Assembly: GCA_014359475.1 (NCBI GenBank)
Contig: JACIZI010000003.1
Location: 121,184-185,183, forward strand
Direction: 5' to 3'
From: Marinobacter sp.
GTDB taxonomy: Bacteria; Pseudomonadota; Gammaproteobacteria; Pseudomonadales; Oleiphilaceae
Length of the DNA stretch: 64,000 bases
Positions 52,993 to 61,204 of the stretch are shown one piece after another. The first letter of the stretch is position 1, and the number at the start of each line of letters is the position of its first letter. Made by a program: the position numbers and the translations under genes. The notes beneath the pieces are model-generated. The model saw only the letters and a list, made by a program, of their open reading frames with translations. It had not been told where the DNA came from and made no database searches.

Positions 52993-54789
52993 CTAGCCCT
53001 CCTGCCGTGCCTGCTGGTTACGCCAGAGCCTGGCGTAGGCCCCGTCACGGGCCATCAGCTGCGGATGGCTGCCCTGCTCGATAATGCGCCCCTCTTCCAG
53101 AACGAGTATCTGGTCTGCGTCCTGGATGGTGGATAGGCGGTGCGCGATGACCAGGGTGGTACGCTGGCGGGCCACCTCATTGAGGGCGGCGAGGATGGCC
53201 TGCTCGGAGGCGGAATCCAGCGACGACGTGGCCTCATCCAGCAGTAATATGGCCGGATCCTTGAGGATCACCCGGGCAATGGCAAGACGCTGCTTCTCGC
53301 CACCGGAGACTTTCAGCCCCCGCTCACCCACTTGCGTGTCCATGCCCTGGGGCAACGAGGCGATAAATCTGTCCAGGTGAGCCAGGCTGGCGGCCCGGCG
53401 AATATCCTCGTCGCTGGCCCCGGGCCGTCCGTAGGCGATGTTGTTATAGAGGCTGTCGTTGAACAGCACCGTATCCTGGGGCACCACCCCGATGGCCCGG
53501 CGCAGGCTGTCCTGCTGCAACTGACGCACATCCTGTCCGTCCACAGTGACGCTTCCCTGCTCCACGTCGTAGAAGCGGAACAACAGCCGGCCCAGTGTGG
53601 ACTTTCCGGCACCGCTGGCACCCACCACCGCCACCTTGCTGCCCGCTGGCACCCGGAAACTGACGCCCTGCAGTATCGGGCGCTGGCCGTCATAGTTGAA
53701 ATACACATCATGGAAGGCGATTTCGCCACCCTTGGGCGTCAGGGGGCGTGCGTCCGGTGCATCCACAATACTTGGCGGCTGCTCCAGTACCTTGAACATA
53801 CGTTCCACATTCACCAGCGCCTGCCGGATTTCCCGGTAGACAAAACCCAGGGCATTGAGAGGCACAAACAGCTGGATCATGAAGGCATTGACCATGGTAA
53901 AGTCCCCCAGAGACAGCTCCCCGGCGACAACACCGCGCACGGCCATCGCCATGATCAGTATCATGGTCAGGGAGATAATCAGGGACTGGCCGCTGTTGAG
54001 GGTCGCCAGTGACAGGCGGTTTTTCAGGCGGGCGTTTTCCCACTCCACCAAATCCTCGTCGTAGCGCTCGGACTCGAAGCGCTCATTCCCGAAGTACTTC
54101 ACCGTCTCGAAGTTGAGCAGGCTGTCCACCGCCCGGGAGTTGGACTGGTTATCACGGGCATTGGCTTCCCGGACAAAGCGGGTGCGCCATTCCGTAACTT
54201 TCACGGAAAAGGTCACATAGACCATCACCGCAATCACCACCACCAGGGCAAAACTGGCATCGAGGGCCACCAGCAGAATCACCGCGACCAGAATCAGTTC
54301 CAGGATGGTGGGAATAATATTGAACAGTGTGAAGCGCAACAGAAAGCTGATGCCGTTGGTACCCCGCTCAATATCCCGGGCCAGACCGCCGGTGCGCCGT
54401 GACAGATGGAAGCCCAGATCCAGCCGGTGCAAATGCTCAAAGACCCGTCGGGAAGCCCGGCGCATGGCCCGTTCCGCGACCCGGGCGAACACCGCATCGC
54501 GCAATTCGCTGAACAGAGTGGAGCCAAAACGCAGCAGACCATAGGCCAGCACCAGAAGCAGGGGGATGGCCAGCATCACCTCCCCCGAATCGCCGCTTTT
54601 CTCAAGGGTATCGACGATCCATTTGAGCAGCACGGGAGTTGCCACCGTGGCCAGCTTGGCGGCGATCAGCAGAAGCACCGAGAGCAGAACCCGGCCTCTG
54701 AATTCGCTCAGGTAGGGCCAGAGACCGCTGATTACCTTCCAGTCGGGATGGTGGTTCGCGGGATAATCGTTATCGGCGTATGCGCGCAC
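52993..54789 (-). CDS. ABC exporter, ATM1/HMT-like (fused permease-ATPase)
   Basis: 598 residues. Six transmembrane helices at about 33-330, then an ATPase domain: VAVVGASGAGKSTLGRLLF (Walker A) near 385, VSGGEKQRLAIARV near 492, ILLLDEATSSLD (Walker B) and VIAHRLSTI. The transmembrane part has features of the mitochondrial ATM1 and heavy-metal tolerance group (ETVKYFGNERFESERYDEDL near 225), which export glutathione-linked sulfur or metal compounds; this is family inference. A fragment of a related gene lies at 35060-35211. Confidence 0.93.
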   Translation of the reverse strand: MRAYADNDYPANHHPDWKVISGLWPYLSEFRGRVLLSVLLLIAAKLATVATPVLLKWIVDTLEKSGDSGEVMLAIPLLLVLAYGLLRFGSTLFSELRDAVFARVAERAMRRASRRVFEHLHRLDLGFHLSRRTGGLARDIERGTNGISFLLRFTLFNIIPTILELILVAVILLVALDASFALVVVIAVMVYVTFSVKVTEWRTRFVREANARDNQSNSRAVDSLLNFETVKYFGNERFESERYDEDLVEWENARLKNRLSLATLNSGQSLIISLTMILIMAMAVRGVVAGELSLGDFTMVNAFMIQLFVPLNALGFVYREIRQALVNVERMFKVLEQPPSIVDAPDARPLTPKGGEIAFHDVYFNYDGQRPILQGVSFRVPAGSKVAVVGASGAGKSTLGRLLFRFYDVEQGSVTVDGQDVRQLQQDSLRRAIGVVPQDTVLFNDSLYNNIAYGRPGASDEDIRRAASLAHLDRFIASLPQGMDTQVGERGLKVSGGEKQRLAIARVILKDPAILLLDEATSSLDSASEQAILAALNEVARQRTTLVIAHRLSTIQDADQILVLEEGRIIEQGSHPQLMARDGAYARLWRNQQARQEG

Positions 54790-54896
54790 AGAAGGAGTGC
54801 CTCAAGTCTTGAACGGAATGATTGCAGGAATATGGACTTTGTGGAAGCCCACCCCACCTGGCGAAAAACACCTGGTTTCTGGGGGACCAACTCAGT

Positions 54897-54934
54897 GGCG
54901 CAGTGGATTAGCGTTAAGTCCGACAGGCTGCTAG
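54897..54934. repeat. palindromic repeat, copy C (single arm)
   Basis: 38 bases that match the right end of copy B at 36 positions, including TTAAGTCCGACAGGCTGCTA. The other arm is missing. The arm contains the TAG stop codon (54931-54933 on the minus strand) of the truncated yqeY gene. Confidence 0.8.
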
Positions 54935-55377
54935 TGTTCCGCCAGCGCGGCGCGCACCTTATTACTCAGGTGGCCCATATCAACCCGGCCCAGCACCTCG
55001 GGACGCAGATGGTTCATTACCCGCCCCATGTCTGCTGTTCCCCGGGCATCGGTTGAACTGATGGCCATACGGATCAGACCATCCAGATCGTCCTCGCTGA
55101 GGGCAGCGGGCATGAATTCCTCGATCACTACCATTTCCGCCCGCTCTTTGTCACCGAGGTCCTCGCGGTCAGCATCGTCGTATTGCCTGGCAGCATCACG
55201 GCGTTGCTTGAGCATTTTATCCAGCACCTTCAGGACATCCTCGTCGCCCAGTTCGCGACGTTCATCTACCTCGATCTGCTTGATCGCCGACTGAGCCATA
55301 CGCAGGGTACCAAGCCGCGTTTTCTCCTTGTTCCGCATCGCATCTTTGACCGCATTGCTCAGTTGTTCCTTGAGGGG
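54931..55377 (-). pseudogene. GatB/YqeY domain protein, 5' truncated
   Basis: The reading frame is continuous from PLKEQLSNAVKDAMRNKEKT to the stop. It covers nearly all of YqeY (IKQIEVDERRELGDEDVLKV, EEFMPAALSEDDLDGLIRMA and MNHLRPEVLGRVDMGHLSNK), but the initiation codon and first residues are absent: an in-frame stop (55387-55389) lies just before the homology begins. An internal ATG at 55338 could give a 135-residue product. YqeY normally sits near rpsU and dnaG; here it is isolated, with a repeat arm at its 3' end and a foreign junction at its 5' end. Confidence 0.72.
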
Positions 55378-55393
55378 CCTGTGTGATCACCAT

Positions 55394-55855
55394 GACGGCT
55401 TTGTGAGCGCCCTGGAGATGGTTACCCGGTTTCCCATCATCCCGCTGTTTGGCCGAGGGGAAACGCGCCTGCAACCTGTCTATGTCGGGGATGTGGCGGC
55501 CGCCGTGCGCCGCTGTATTGAAATGCCCGGAACAGCCGGCCGAATGTTTGAACTGGGCGGGGGTACCGTCTATACGTATCGCCAGTGCATCGATCTCGTG
55601 CTTGAGCAAAAAGGCAGCAAGCGAATGAAGATCCCCCTGCCATTCAGCCTCTGGCACCTGCTGGCCGCATTACTCGGTCGACTTCCTCAGCTACCATTGA
55701 ACCGCGACCAGGTCATCCTCATGGAAAATGACAACGTGGTTGGCAATAACGTGGGTACCTTCCGGGACCTGGATATTGCGCCGCGGAGTCTGGAATCGAT
55801 TATCGGTAACGGAATGCGACACACCAATATCCATAGTTCCCCAACCAGAAAATAA
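55394..55855 (+). pseudogene. NAD(P)-dependent epimerase/NDUFA9-like, 5' truncated
   Basis: The frame reads DGFVSALEMVTRFPIIPLFG, RGETRLQPVYVGDVAAAVRR, GRMFELGGGTVYTYRQCIDL and ends near DIAPRSLESII. This is the C-terminal half of the extended short-chain family found as complex I NDUFA9-like proteins and quinone-related epimerases. The Gly-rich NAD loop and the catalytic Tyr-Lys are absent, because the sequence before 55394 is that of yqeY in the opposite direction. Not expected to be functional. Confidence 0.65.
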
Positions 55856-55876
55856 TGGTTCGGAGTGAAATGCGCG

Positions 55877-56263
55877 CTAGAAGGCCCCTGACAACACTTC
55901 CTTCAGGTCACGCTGCAGCTCCTCCGGGGCTGTAATCCAGAGCTCGCTCTGCGCGCCGGGGAAAACACCAACCTCCAACCCGTCTCTGGTCAGGCCCGGC
56001 ACCCACTTCTTGAAGAAGTCCGGCAGGGAGATTGCCTTGGGAGCAAGGTCGCCGGTTCCCTTGGCGTAATCCACCGCAAAAGCCTCGGCAGGCCACACCG
56101 GCAGGTACGAAACGCTGTCTTCCTCAGAAACGATTTTCAGGAAGTGGTTGTCCCCATTGACCAGAATCCAGACCTCACGCTCCTCAACCACCGCATCCAG
56201 AAAATAGTCGTACCGCTCCTCGCCATCCATCTCAAGATACTGAATTAACGGATCATTACTCAT
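55877..56263 (-). CDS. DUF2750 domain-containing protein
   Basis: 128 residues with a strong GGGAGG before the ATG at 56263. The DUF2750 pattern is ERYDYFLDAVVEEREVWILV near 15, VSYLPVWPAEAFAVDYAKG near 52, AISLPDFFKKWVPGLTRDGL near 78 and VGVFPGAQSELWIT. A small cytosolic protein of unknown role. The ORF could be read from 56311 but without support. Confidence 0.88.
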   Translation of the reverse strand: MSNDPLIQYLEMDGEERYDYFLDAVVEEREVWILVNGDNHFLKIVSEEDSVSYLPVWPAEAFAVDYAKGTGDLAPKAISLPDFFKKWVPGLTRDGLEVGVFPGAQSELWITAPEELQRDLKEVLSGAF

Positions 56264-56371
56264 GAGGCCTCCCTTCATTGTCCGGATCGAAAACACGATC
56301 ACTGCCCGCACCAGCCAGGCAGAGGTTGAAGGGGTTCACGTGATCTGTTCGCCTCAGAGATTACCGTGCGC

Positions 56372-56626
56372 CTAACCCGCGCCCCCGGACTGCCTCACCA
56401 ATTCCCTGTAAAGGTTATCTTTCAGCTCAAGTCTCTGCTGCTTGAGCTGATGCAGGCTGTCATCCCCAATGGGCGAGTCGCGAAGTTCGAGGCCTTCAAT
56501 CTGCTGGTCCAGCTCAGCATATTGCTTGAAGCGCTCGCGGAAATCGAAGTCATCCTGTTTCAATTGATCAATCAGCTGGCTGAACTGGGGAAATTCCTCA
56601 TGCAACTCATGCTTGGAAACGCCCAT
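56372..56626 (-). CDS. YdcH family protein (DUF465)
   Basis: 84 residues, two long helices: VSKHELHEEFPQFSQLIDQL then DFDFRERFKQYAELDQQIEG, and LHQLKQQRLELKDNLYRELV. This is the DUF465/YdcH fold, a short coiled hairpin of unknown role. AAGG-rich upstream sequence is visible. Confidence 0.9.
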   Translation of the reverse strand: MGVSKHELHEEFPQFSQLIDQLKQDDFDFRERFKQYAELDQQIEGLELRDSPIGDDSLHQLKQQRLELKDNLYRELVRQSGGAG

Positions 56627-56794
56627 TATTGTGCCTCCTTGGATCAGCTTGTTGGATGTTCAGCATGCCATTCCATGCCCGGGGTTGTGAACCACCTTCA
56701 GTATCGACTGAATGGGCAGCCATTGCCAATCCGGATAGATTGATATCGGTATCATTGTCCGGCATCAAACGCTCCGAATGCCACCCGTTCTACC

Positions 56795-57862
56795 TCAACC
56801 TCCCTCAGCTTCGCTGCAAGGTAAGGTGCAATTGCTGTTGCCGCGAGCACAACAAGCCAAAGGTTGCCGCCCACTCACCTCAACCAGGAAAGCTCCCATC
56901 GCTTGCGCGGTTAGCCACGCCGCCTCCAACAGGGGCGTGTGGCCCACCCCGTCGATGATCACTTTGGTTGCATCAGGAAGCGCACTGGCTAGCTCCCCGG
57001 CCGTTTCAACACTGAACAGCTTGTCTTCACGGCCCCAGATCACCAAAGCAGGCCTGTCGAACCTCTCAAGCCCGACATAGAAAAAATCCGGACTTATGTG
57101 CTCCTGAATCCCGAGCATATCAGACATCACTTTGTCGTAGATCGGCAGCCGGGCTATCTGTTTGGATTCATAGGCCTTCATGACGCGCTCAGGGATAAAG
57201 GGCGGCAGGGACATTGCTATATCCAGCACTTTATGGGCATCGCCGGGCTGAGCAATACGCATGGGATTATCCCCGGCCAGAATCCGCTCCATGATCGGCG
57301 AGGTGTTGTTGGCATAGACACCGGCACTGCCGATTAATATCAAGCTCTGTATCTCTTGACCAAAATCCAGGACTGACCACTGAATCGCAAGACCACCCCC
57401 CATGGAATGACCGGCCAGATGAAACTTATCGATGCCCAGCGCATCGATAAAATCGATCATCACAGACGCCATTTTTCCAAACGTATAACGATTGTCAGGA
57501 TCCGGGTCGGTGTCACCATGGCCCGGTAAATCAGGAATAATCAGGTGGTATCGATCGCCAAGCAAATGCGCCACACGATTCCAGTTATTACGATCACCGT
57601 AGTAACCGTGCAGCAGGATCAGCACAGGGCCAGAAGCATTCGAACTCTCCGAATAGGCAATCTTCATTCCGTCACCCACTGTGACACGCCGGGTGACCAG
57701 CCCCGCCCATTGCCGCTCTTCCGCCATAAAGTCATCGTATAGATTGGGGCCAGATGCCTCTCCCGTCTGATCATCAGGGCCGGCAGGCATGCTGGTGCTG
57801 CAGCCACTGGCAACGAGCATCAGGGCAGTGATGAACGAGGCCTGAAAAATACGTCGGGTCAT
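56795..57862 (-). CDS. alpha/beta hydrolase lipoprotein
   Basis: 355 residues. Lipobox VASGC with Cys21, so anchored to a membrane on the outside. Hydrolase core: LILLHGYYGDRNNWNRVAHL near 90, IIPDLPGHGDTDPD, the elbow LAGHSMGGGLAIQWS near 158, late Asp in WGREDKLFSVET and the His in GVGHTPLLEAAW near 318. The C-terminal 20 residues are unusual (LACCARGNSNCTLPC) and cysteine-rich. The start at 57862 has AAGGA upstream; the longer frame is not needed. Substrate unknown. A palindrome at 57945-57962 may control it. Confidence 0.88.
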   Translation of the reverse strand: MTRRIFQASFITALMLVASGCSTSMPAGPDDQTGEASGPNLYDDFMAEERQWAGLVTRRVTVGDGMKIAYSESSNASGPVLILLHGYYGDRNNWNRVAHLLGDRYHLIIPDLPGHGDTDPDPDNRYTFGKMASVMIDFIDALGIDKFHLAGHSMGGGLAIQWSVLDFGQEIQSLILIGSAGVYANNTSPIMERILAGDNPMRIAQPGDAHKVLDIAMSLPPFIPERVMKAYESKQIARLPIYDKVMSDMLGIQEHISPDFFYVGLERFDRPALVIWGREDKLFSVETAGELASALPDATKVIIDGVGHTPLLEAAWLTAQAMGAFLVEVSGRQPLACCARGNSNCTLPCSEAEGG

Positions 57863-57944
57863 GATGATGCTTCCTTGGTTATGAAGCGCTATCTTGCACA
57901 TATTCGAAGCCCGTATCCAATACCAGTATTGTCGAACACAGGTT

Positions 57945-57962
57945 GGTCCAGCCGACTGGACC
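57945..57962. promoter_or_regulatory. operator-like inverted repeat
   Basis: GGTCCAG (57945-57951) and CTGGACC (57956-57962) with a 4-base spacer, upstream of the alpha/beta hydrolase gene and between it and the divergent deoxyribosyltransferase gene. Perfect 7-bp arms. The regulator is unknown. Confidence 0.4.
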
Positions 57963-58141
57963 CGATGGGTTTCTTCGGTATGCTGGGTAAGCCAGAGGGG
58001 CGGTTTAACATCGTGATGCCTTGAGGCCTGGCAGGCCGAGTCAGAGTCCATTGAACAAACACCCTTGTTTATCTTCTTTCGACCAGTTAAACGTAGAACT
58101 CAGATCACTGGCCGTTGTCTGCTAGGAGTTTTGAATCGCCC

Positions 58142-58705
58142 ATGGCAAACCCCAAACGCATCTACCTCGCCGGCCCCGAAGTTTTCTTCCCGGCAGAAGA
58201 ACACCAGACCATCGTGGCCGGGAAAAAGCGCCTGCTCCGGGAATACGGGCTTGAAGGCGTGGACCCGCTGGACACAGAGCTGGCACTTTCGAACGACGAA
58301 GCAAAACCCGAACGCGGCCAGCGGATTTACCAGGCCAACCGCGAACTGATGGACAGCTGCGGTGCCATCATTGCCAACCTCACGCCCTTCCGCGGCATCA
58401 GCGCGGACCCGGGCACGGTATTTGAAGTGGGCTATGTGATCGGCCAGGGCAAGCCCGCCTTCGGATTCACCCTGGACAGCCGGAGCTACCGGGAACGGGC
58501 AGGCGCAACCGACCTGGACGACCGGGGCCACGCTATCGAAGACTTTGAGCTGAGCGACAACCTGATGATCGGGGGCGGCATCCGCGACTCCGGTGGCCAG
58601 CTATTCGTGGCTCAGCAACCGGGCGAACACCGGTTTTTTTCGGCGGAGCTGTTCCACCGCTGTGTGCAGGCGCTTGCCCGTATCGACCGAAGCAACCGTT
58701 CATGA
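58142..58705 (+). CDS. nucleoside 2-deoxyribosyltransferase
   Basis: 187 residues. YLAGPEVFFPAEEH near 7 is the substrate loop, ANRELMDSCGAIIANLTPFR near 72 and GISADPGTVFEVGYVIGQGK near 92 carry the catalytic Glu and binding Asp. It exchanges bases between deoxynucleosides or hydrolyses deoxynucleotides in the salvage pathway. The start at 58142 follows AGGAG at a longer than usual distance; a TTG at 58115 would place the site oddly. Confidence 0.9.
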   Translation: MANPKRIYLAGPEVFFPAEEHQTIVAGKKRLLREYGLEGVDPLDTELALSNDEAKPERGQRIYQANRELMDSCGAIIANLTPFRGISADPGTVFEVGYVIGQGKPAFGFTLDSRSYRERAGATDLDDRGHAIEDFELSDNLMIGGGIRDSGGQLFVAQQPGEHRFFSAELFHRCVQALARIDRSNRS

Positions 58706-58751
58706 GAGGCTCAGCATCGACTGCAAACCAGCCTGGAAACAAGACAGACAA

Positions 58752-58823
58752 ATGACCCAGTCTTCCCAAGACACACCCTGCCCGTGCGGCAGCGGGAAGA
58801 AGTACAAGGCCTGTTGCCTGTAA
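58752..58823 (+). CDS. SEC-C motif microprotein (23 aa)
   Basis: MTQSSQDTPCPCGSGKKYKA then CCL. The whole product is one SEC-C zinc-binding motif (CPCGSGKKYKACC), the element that ends SecA and binds zinc through three Cys and one His or Cys. It lies 46 bases after the deoxyribosyltransferase gene on the same strand. The Shine-Dalgarno is weak. A free-standing motif of this size is unusual but the motif is perfectly conserved, which argues for translation. Confidence 0.55.
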   Translation: MTQSSQDTPCPCGSGKKYKACCL

Positions 58824-58826
58824 CCG

Positions 58827-59043
58827 TCAAAACAACCAGACGGGACACTGAGTCTTCAGTGATGCCCGCCCGTCGACGACTTTGGCATCAAAGGTCAGGG
58901 TTTTACCGGCCCCGGACAACGCAGCCGTGGCCATGCAGGTAGGCGTTCGGCTCGCCCCCGTGGAAGGTTTCAATAGCGTTGCCCTGTTCATCACTGACGC
59001 TGTAGTGAAACAAGACCACCTGATTTTTTCGATTGGCATAGGG
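58827..59043 (-). pseudogene. decayed FKBP-type peptidyl-prolyl isomerase (SlyD-like)
   Basis: One minus-strand frame reads NQVVLFHYSVSDEQGNAIET then FHGGEPNAYLHGHG and stops after CVVRGR (58903-58905). A second frame carries KTLTFDAKVVDGRASLK, as at the end of the FKBP core. Together they form the two ends of an FKBP/SlyD domain with the middle deleted and the frame broken. Confidence 0.75.
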
Positions 59044-59112
59044 TTCTCGGCGACGGTTCAAAAGCGCCGTGATCAATCAGCGGGACAGAGTCTTCACCCT
59101 TTTGAAAATGCA

Positions 59113-59907
59113 CTATCGATAACTCTCGATCAGAGCCTTCAGTTGTGACTGGAATTCGGGATTCTGCATGACCGAATCCACCTGGTTGATCACCTCCATA
59201 GCTGACGGAAGCTTGCGCGAAATGCCAATGTGAAAAGAGATCAGGGAATTGGGAATAAAATCAACCTTGCGAACTCTCAGCTTCCTGGAGTAGCCAAGTT
59301 GTCGAGCGACTAATCGGGCGTCTTGAGCGGGCTGCACCAAAAAATCCCCGGCCTTCCGCAGCATAAGTAGGTGCATCATCGCATTCAGGTGCCGGCCCGG
59401 CACACGCTCCAGATAGTCGGGGATATTGTCCTCTTCCCATTTGGAGCCCTTCTCAACGATGATCGTCAGACCAGACAAGTCGGCAAAGCGAGTAGCCGAC
59501 TCGATCAGGTCTACGTTGGGGTTTTCAGCCGAGTAAACCAGATAACCGAAGTCCTGTGTGAAGAGCGGTTTCGCTGAAAAGACCACGTATTCCCCTCGCT
59601 CCTTCGACGGGTAGGTGAGAAGGCCATCGGAGCGGCCCAGCCTGACGTTGTACTGCGCCCTCGACCAAGGCACCACCACATTTTTCGTGGTATAGTCGGG
59701 GATAAAACTGAACACCAGCTGCACCATATCCGGAAACAGCCCGGCAGCCTTCTCGCCATTCGAGTAACTGTAAGGCGGTGATCTTTCGCTGAACTCAAAT
59801 GTCAGTTTGTTGCTACCCATCAAGATGCCAGGTGAAGCAAGGAATGAAACCAGGAATGCAAAGCCCAACGGCGCGGCATATCCTTTCAGAAATTGCTTAT
59901 TTACCAA
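59113..59907 (-). CDS. periplasmic substrate-binding protein, orphan (SBP_bac_3-like)
   Basis: 264 residues with a signal peptide (hydrophobic YAAPLGFAFLVSFLASPG). The mature part resembles type 2 periplasmic-binding proteins: FEFSERSPPYSYSNGEKAAG near 37, GLLTYPSKERGEYVVFSAKP near 95, LSGLTIIVEKGSKWEED near 145 and SFHIGISRKLPSAM near 230. No transporter genes adjoin it. Role probably sensing or uptake through an unlinked partner. Confidence 0.75.
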   Translation of the reverse strand: MVNKQFLKGYAAPLGFAFLVSFLASPGILMGSNKLTFEFSERSPPYSYSNGEKAAGLFPDMVQLVFSFIPDYTTKNVVVPWSRAQYNVRLGRSDGLLTYPSKERGEYVVFSAKPLFTQDFGYLVYSAENPNVDLIESATRFADLSGLTIIVEKGSKWEEDNIPDYLERVPGRHLNAMMHLLMLRKAGDFLVQPAQDARLVARQLGYSRKLRVRKVDFIPNSLISFHIGISRKLPSAMEVINQVDSVMQNPEFQSQLKALIESYR

Positions 59908-60062
59908 GGTTACCTCCGCTTCATCTTCCCGGGCATCGTAGCATGACGTAGTACTTCAGCTTAAAGCACGAACAGCACCCGCATTACTGATTGAGAGCTC
60001 AAACGACAGGAATGTGCGAGAGAGGGCAAAACCTGTCCCGGTTTTCTACAGTGATCAAGGGC

Positions 60063-60503
60063 CTACAGAATACCCTTCGACTGCAGCCATTGACTGATCT
60101 GCGCCTGGTTCATGGCGCCACTCTGGCGGGCCACCTCCCGGCCGTTCTGGAACAGAATCATCGTGGGAATGCTGCGAATGCCAAACTGACCGGCCGGCCC
60201 AGGAGCCTGTTCGGTGTTCAGCTTGGCAAAGCGCACTTTCCCTCGCCAGGCTTTTGCAGCCTGCTCAAACTGCGGAGCCATCGCTTTGCACGGGCCACAC
60301 CAACTGGCCCAGAAGTCCACCAGCACTGGCACATCACTGCGCGCTGTATGGGCCGCAAAGCTCTGGCCCGATAACTCCAGAATCTGATCCGGCCAGAGCG
60401 GCTGCTTGCAGGCACCGCAATTGCCCCCGGCGGATAACTTCTCTGCGGGTACACGATTCACTTTATGGCAATGGGGACACACGAGGTGGCGAATATCGGT
60501 CAT
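60063..60503 (-). CDS. trxC: thioredoxin 2 (TrxC)
   Basis: 146 residues. N-terminal zinc-binding pairs Cys9/Cys12 and Cys29/Cys32 mark TrxC rather than TrxA. The active site is FWASWCGPCKAM (WCGPC 68-72). The cis-proline loop is IRSIPTMILF. It reduces disulfides in the cytosol, often under oxidative stress. The C-terminal 32 residues match the remnant at 24225-24320. Confidence 0.95.
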   Translation of the reverse strand: MTDIRHLVCPHCHKVNRVPAEKLSAGGNCGACKQPLWPDQILELSGQSFAAHTARSDVPVLVDFWASWCGPCKAMAPQFEQAAKAWRGKVRFAKLNTEQAPGPAGQFGIRSIPTMILFQNGREVARQSGAMNQAQISQWLQSKGIL

Positions 60504-60787
60504 TATTTCTCTGCCTCTGGTGACTTATTCCTGAATCAATGACTTTATCCCAATATACCCACCCGGGCAGGACTCATGCCAATTTTCCCTGGAATCTGGA
60601 CGGGCCGGGACGTCAGGCGGAGGCCACTGCCCGGAAAACATGACAATCCGTTTAAATGGCGCCGCGCTGGTTTTCTAAAGGTATCTACCAGCCTTACCAT
60701 AGGGAGAGTCAATGTGTTCTACTGACGAGTGGCATCGGTAATCAACGGATTCCGGTGGCCATGCAGAGCTGACAACAGGAGCCTGAA

Positions 60788-61192
60788 ATGCAGACAATTC
60801 GGACCAATTTGAGACTAACCGCTTTCTTCATGGCCATCCTGATGGGTTTCTCCAGCATCTGGGCGTCTACCGCCGCCGCAGGTGTGGTAGGAACCGGAGA
60901 ATTGCTGAGCGAACAAAGGGTTGAGCTGGACCGCGCCTCCCTGCTGAGCATGCTCGAACAGGAAGAAGTAAAGAACCAACTGGCGGCAATGGGTGTCAGT
61001 CAGGCTGACGTGGAAAAGCGCATCCAGAACCTGACACCGGCTGAACTGTCGGCCTTCGAGCAGCAGCTGGCGGAAGCGCCGGTGGGTCAGAACAGCGTGG
61101 TGGGCATTATCGTGCTGTTCCTGCTGGTCTTCGTTATCACCGACATGCTGTGTGCAACGAATATCTATTCGTTCGTCAACTGCGTGCGATAG
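60788..61192 (+). CDS. PA2779 family protein
   Basis: 134 residues. Signal-like or anchor N-terminus (about 10-31), a helical middle (SLLSMLEQEEVKNQLAAMGV, then VEKRIQNLTPAELSAFEQQL) and a C-terminal transmembrane segment (NSVVGIIVLFLLVFVITDML). This is the PA2779 family, regularly next to the PA2778-type C39-like peptidase, which lies 12 bases downstream. Function unknown; probably a partner or substrate of that peptidase (inference from the pairing). Confidence 0.85.
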   Translation: MQTIRTNLRLTAFFMAILMGFSSIWASTAAAGVVGTGELLSEQRVELDRASLLSMLEQEEVKNQLAAMGVSQADVEKRIQNLTPAELSAFEQQLAEAPVGQNSVVGIIVLFLLVFVITDMLCATNIYSFVNCVR

Positions 61193-61204
61193 CCGGTCGG
61201 GATC

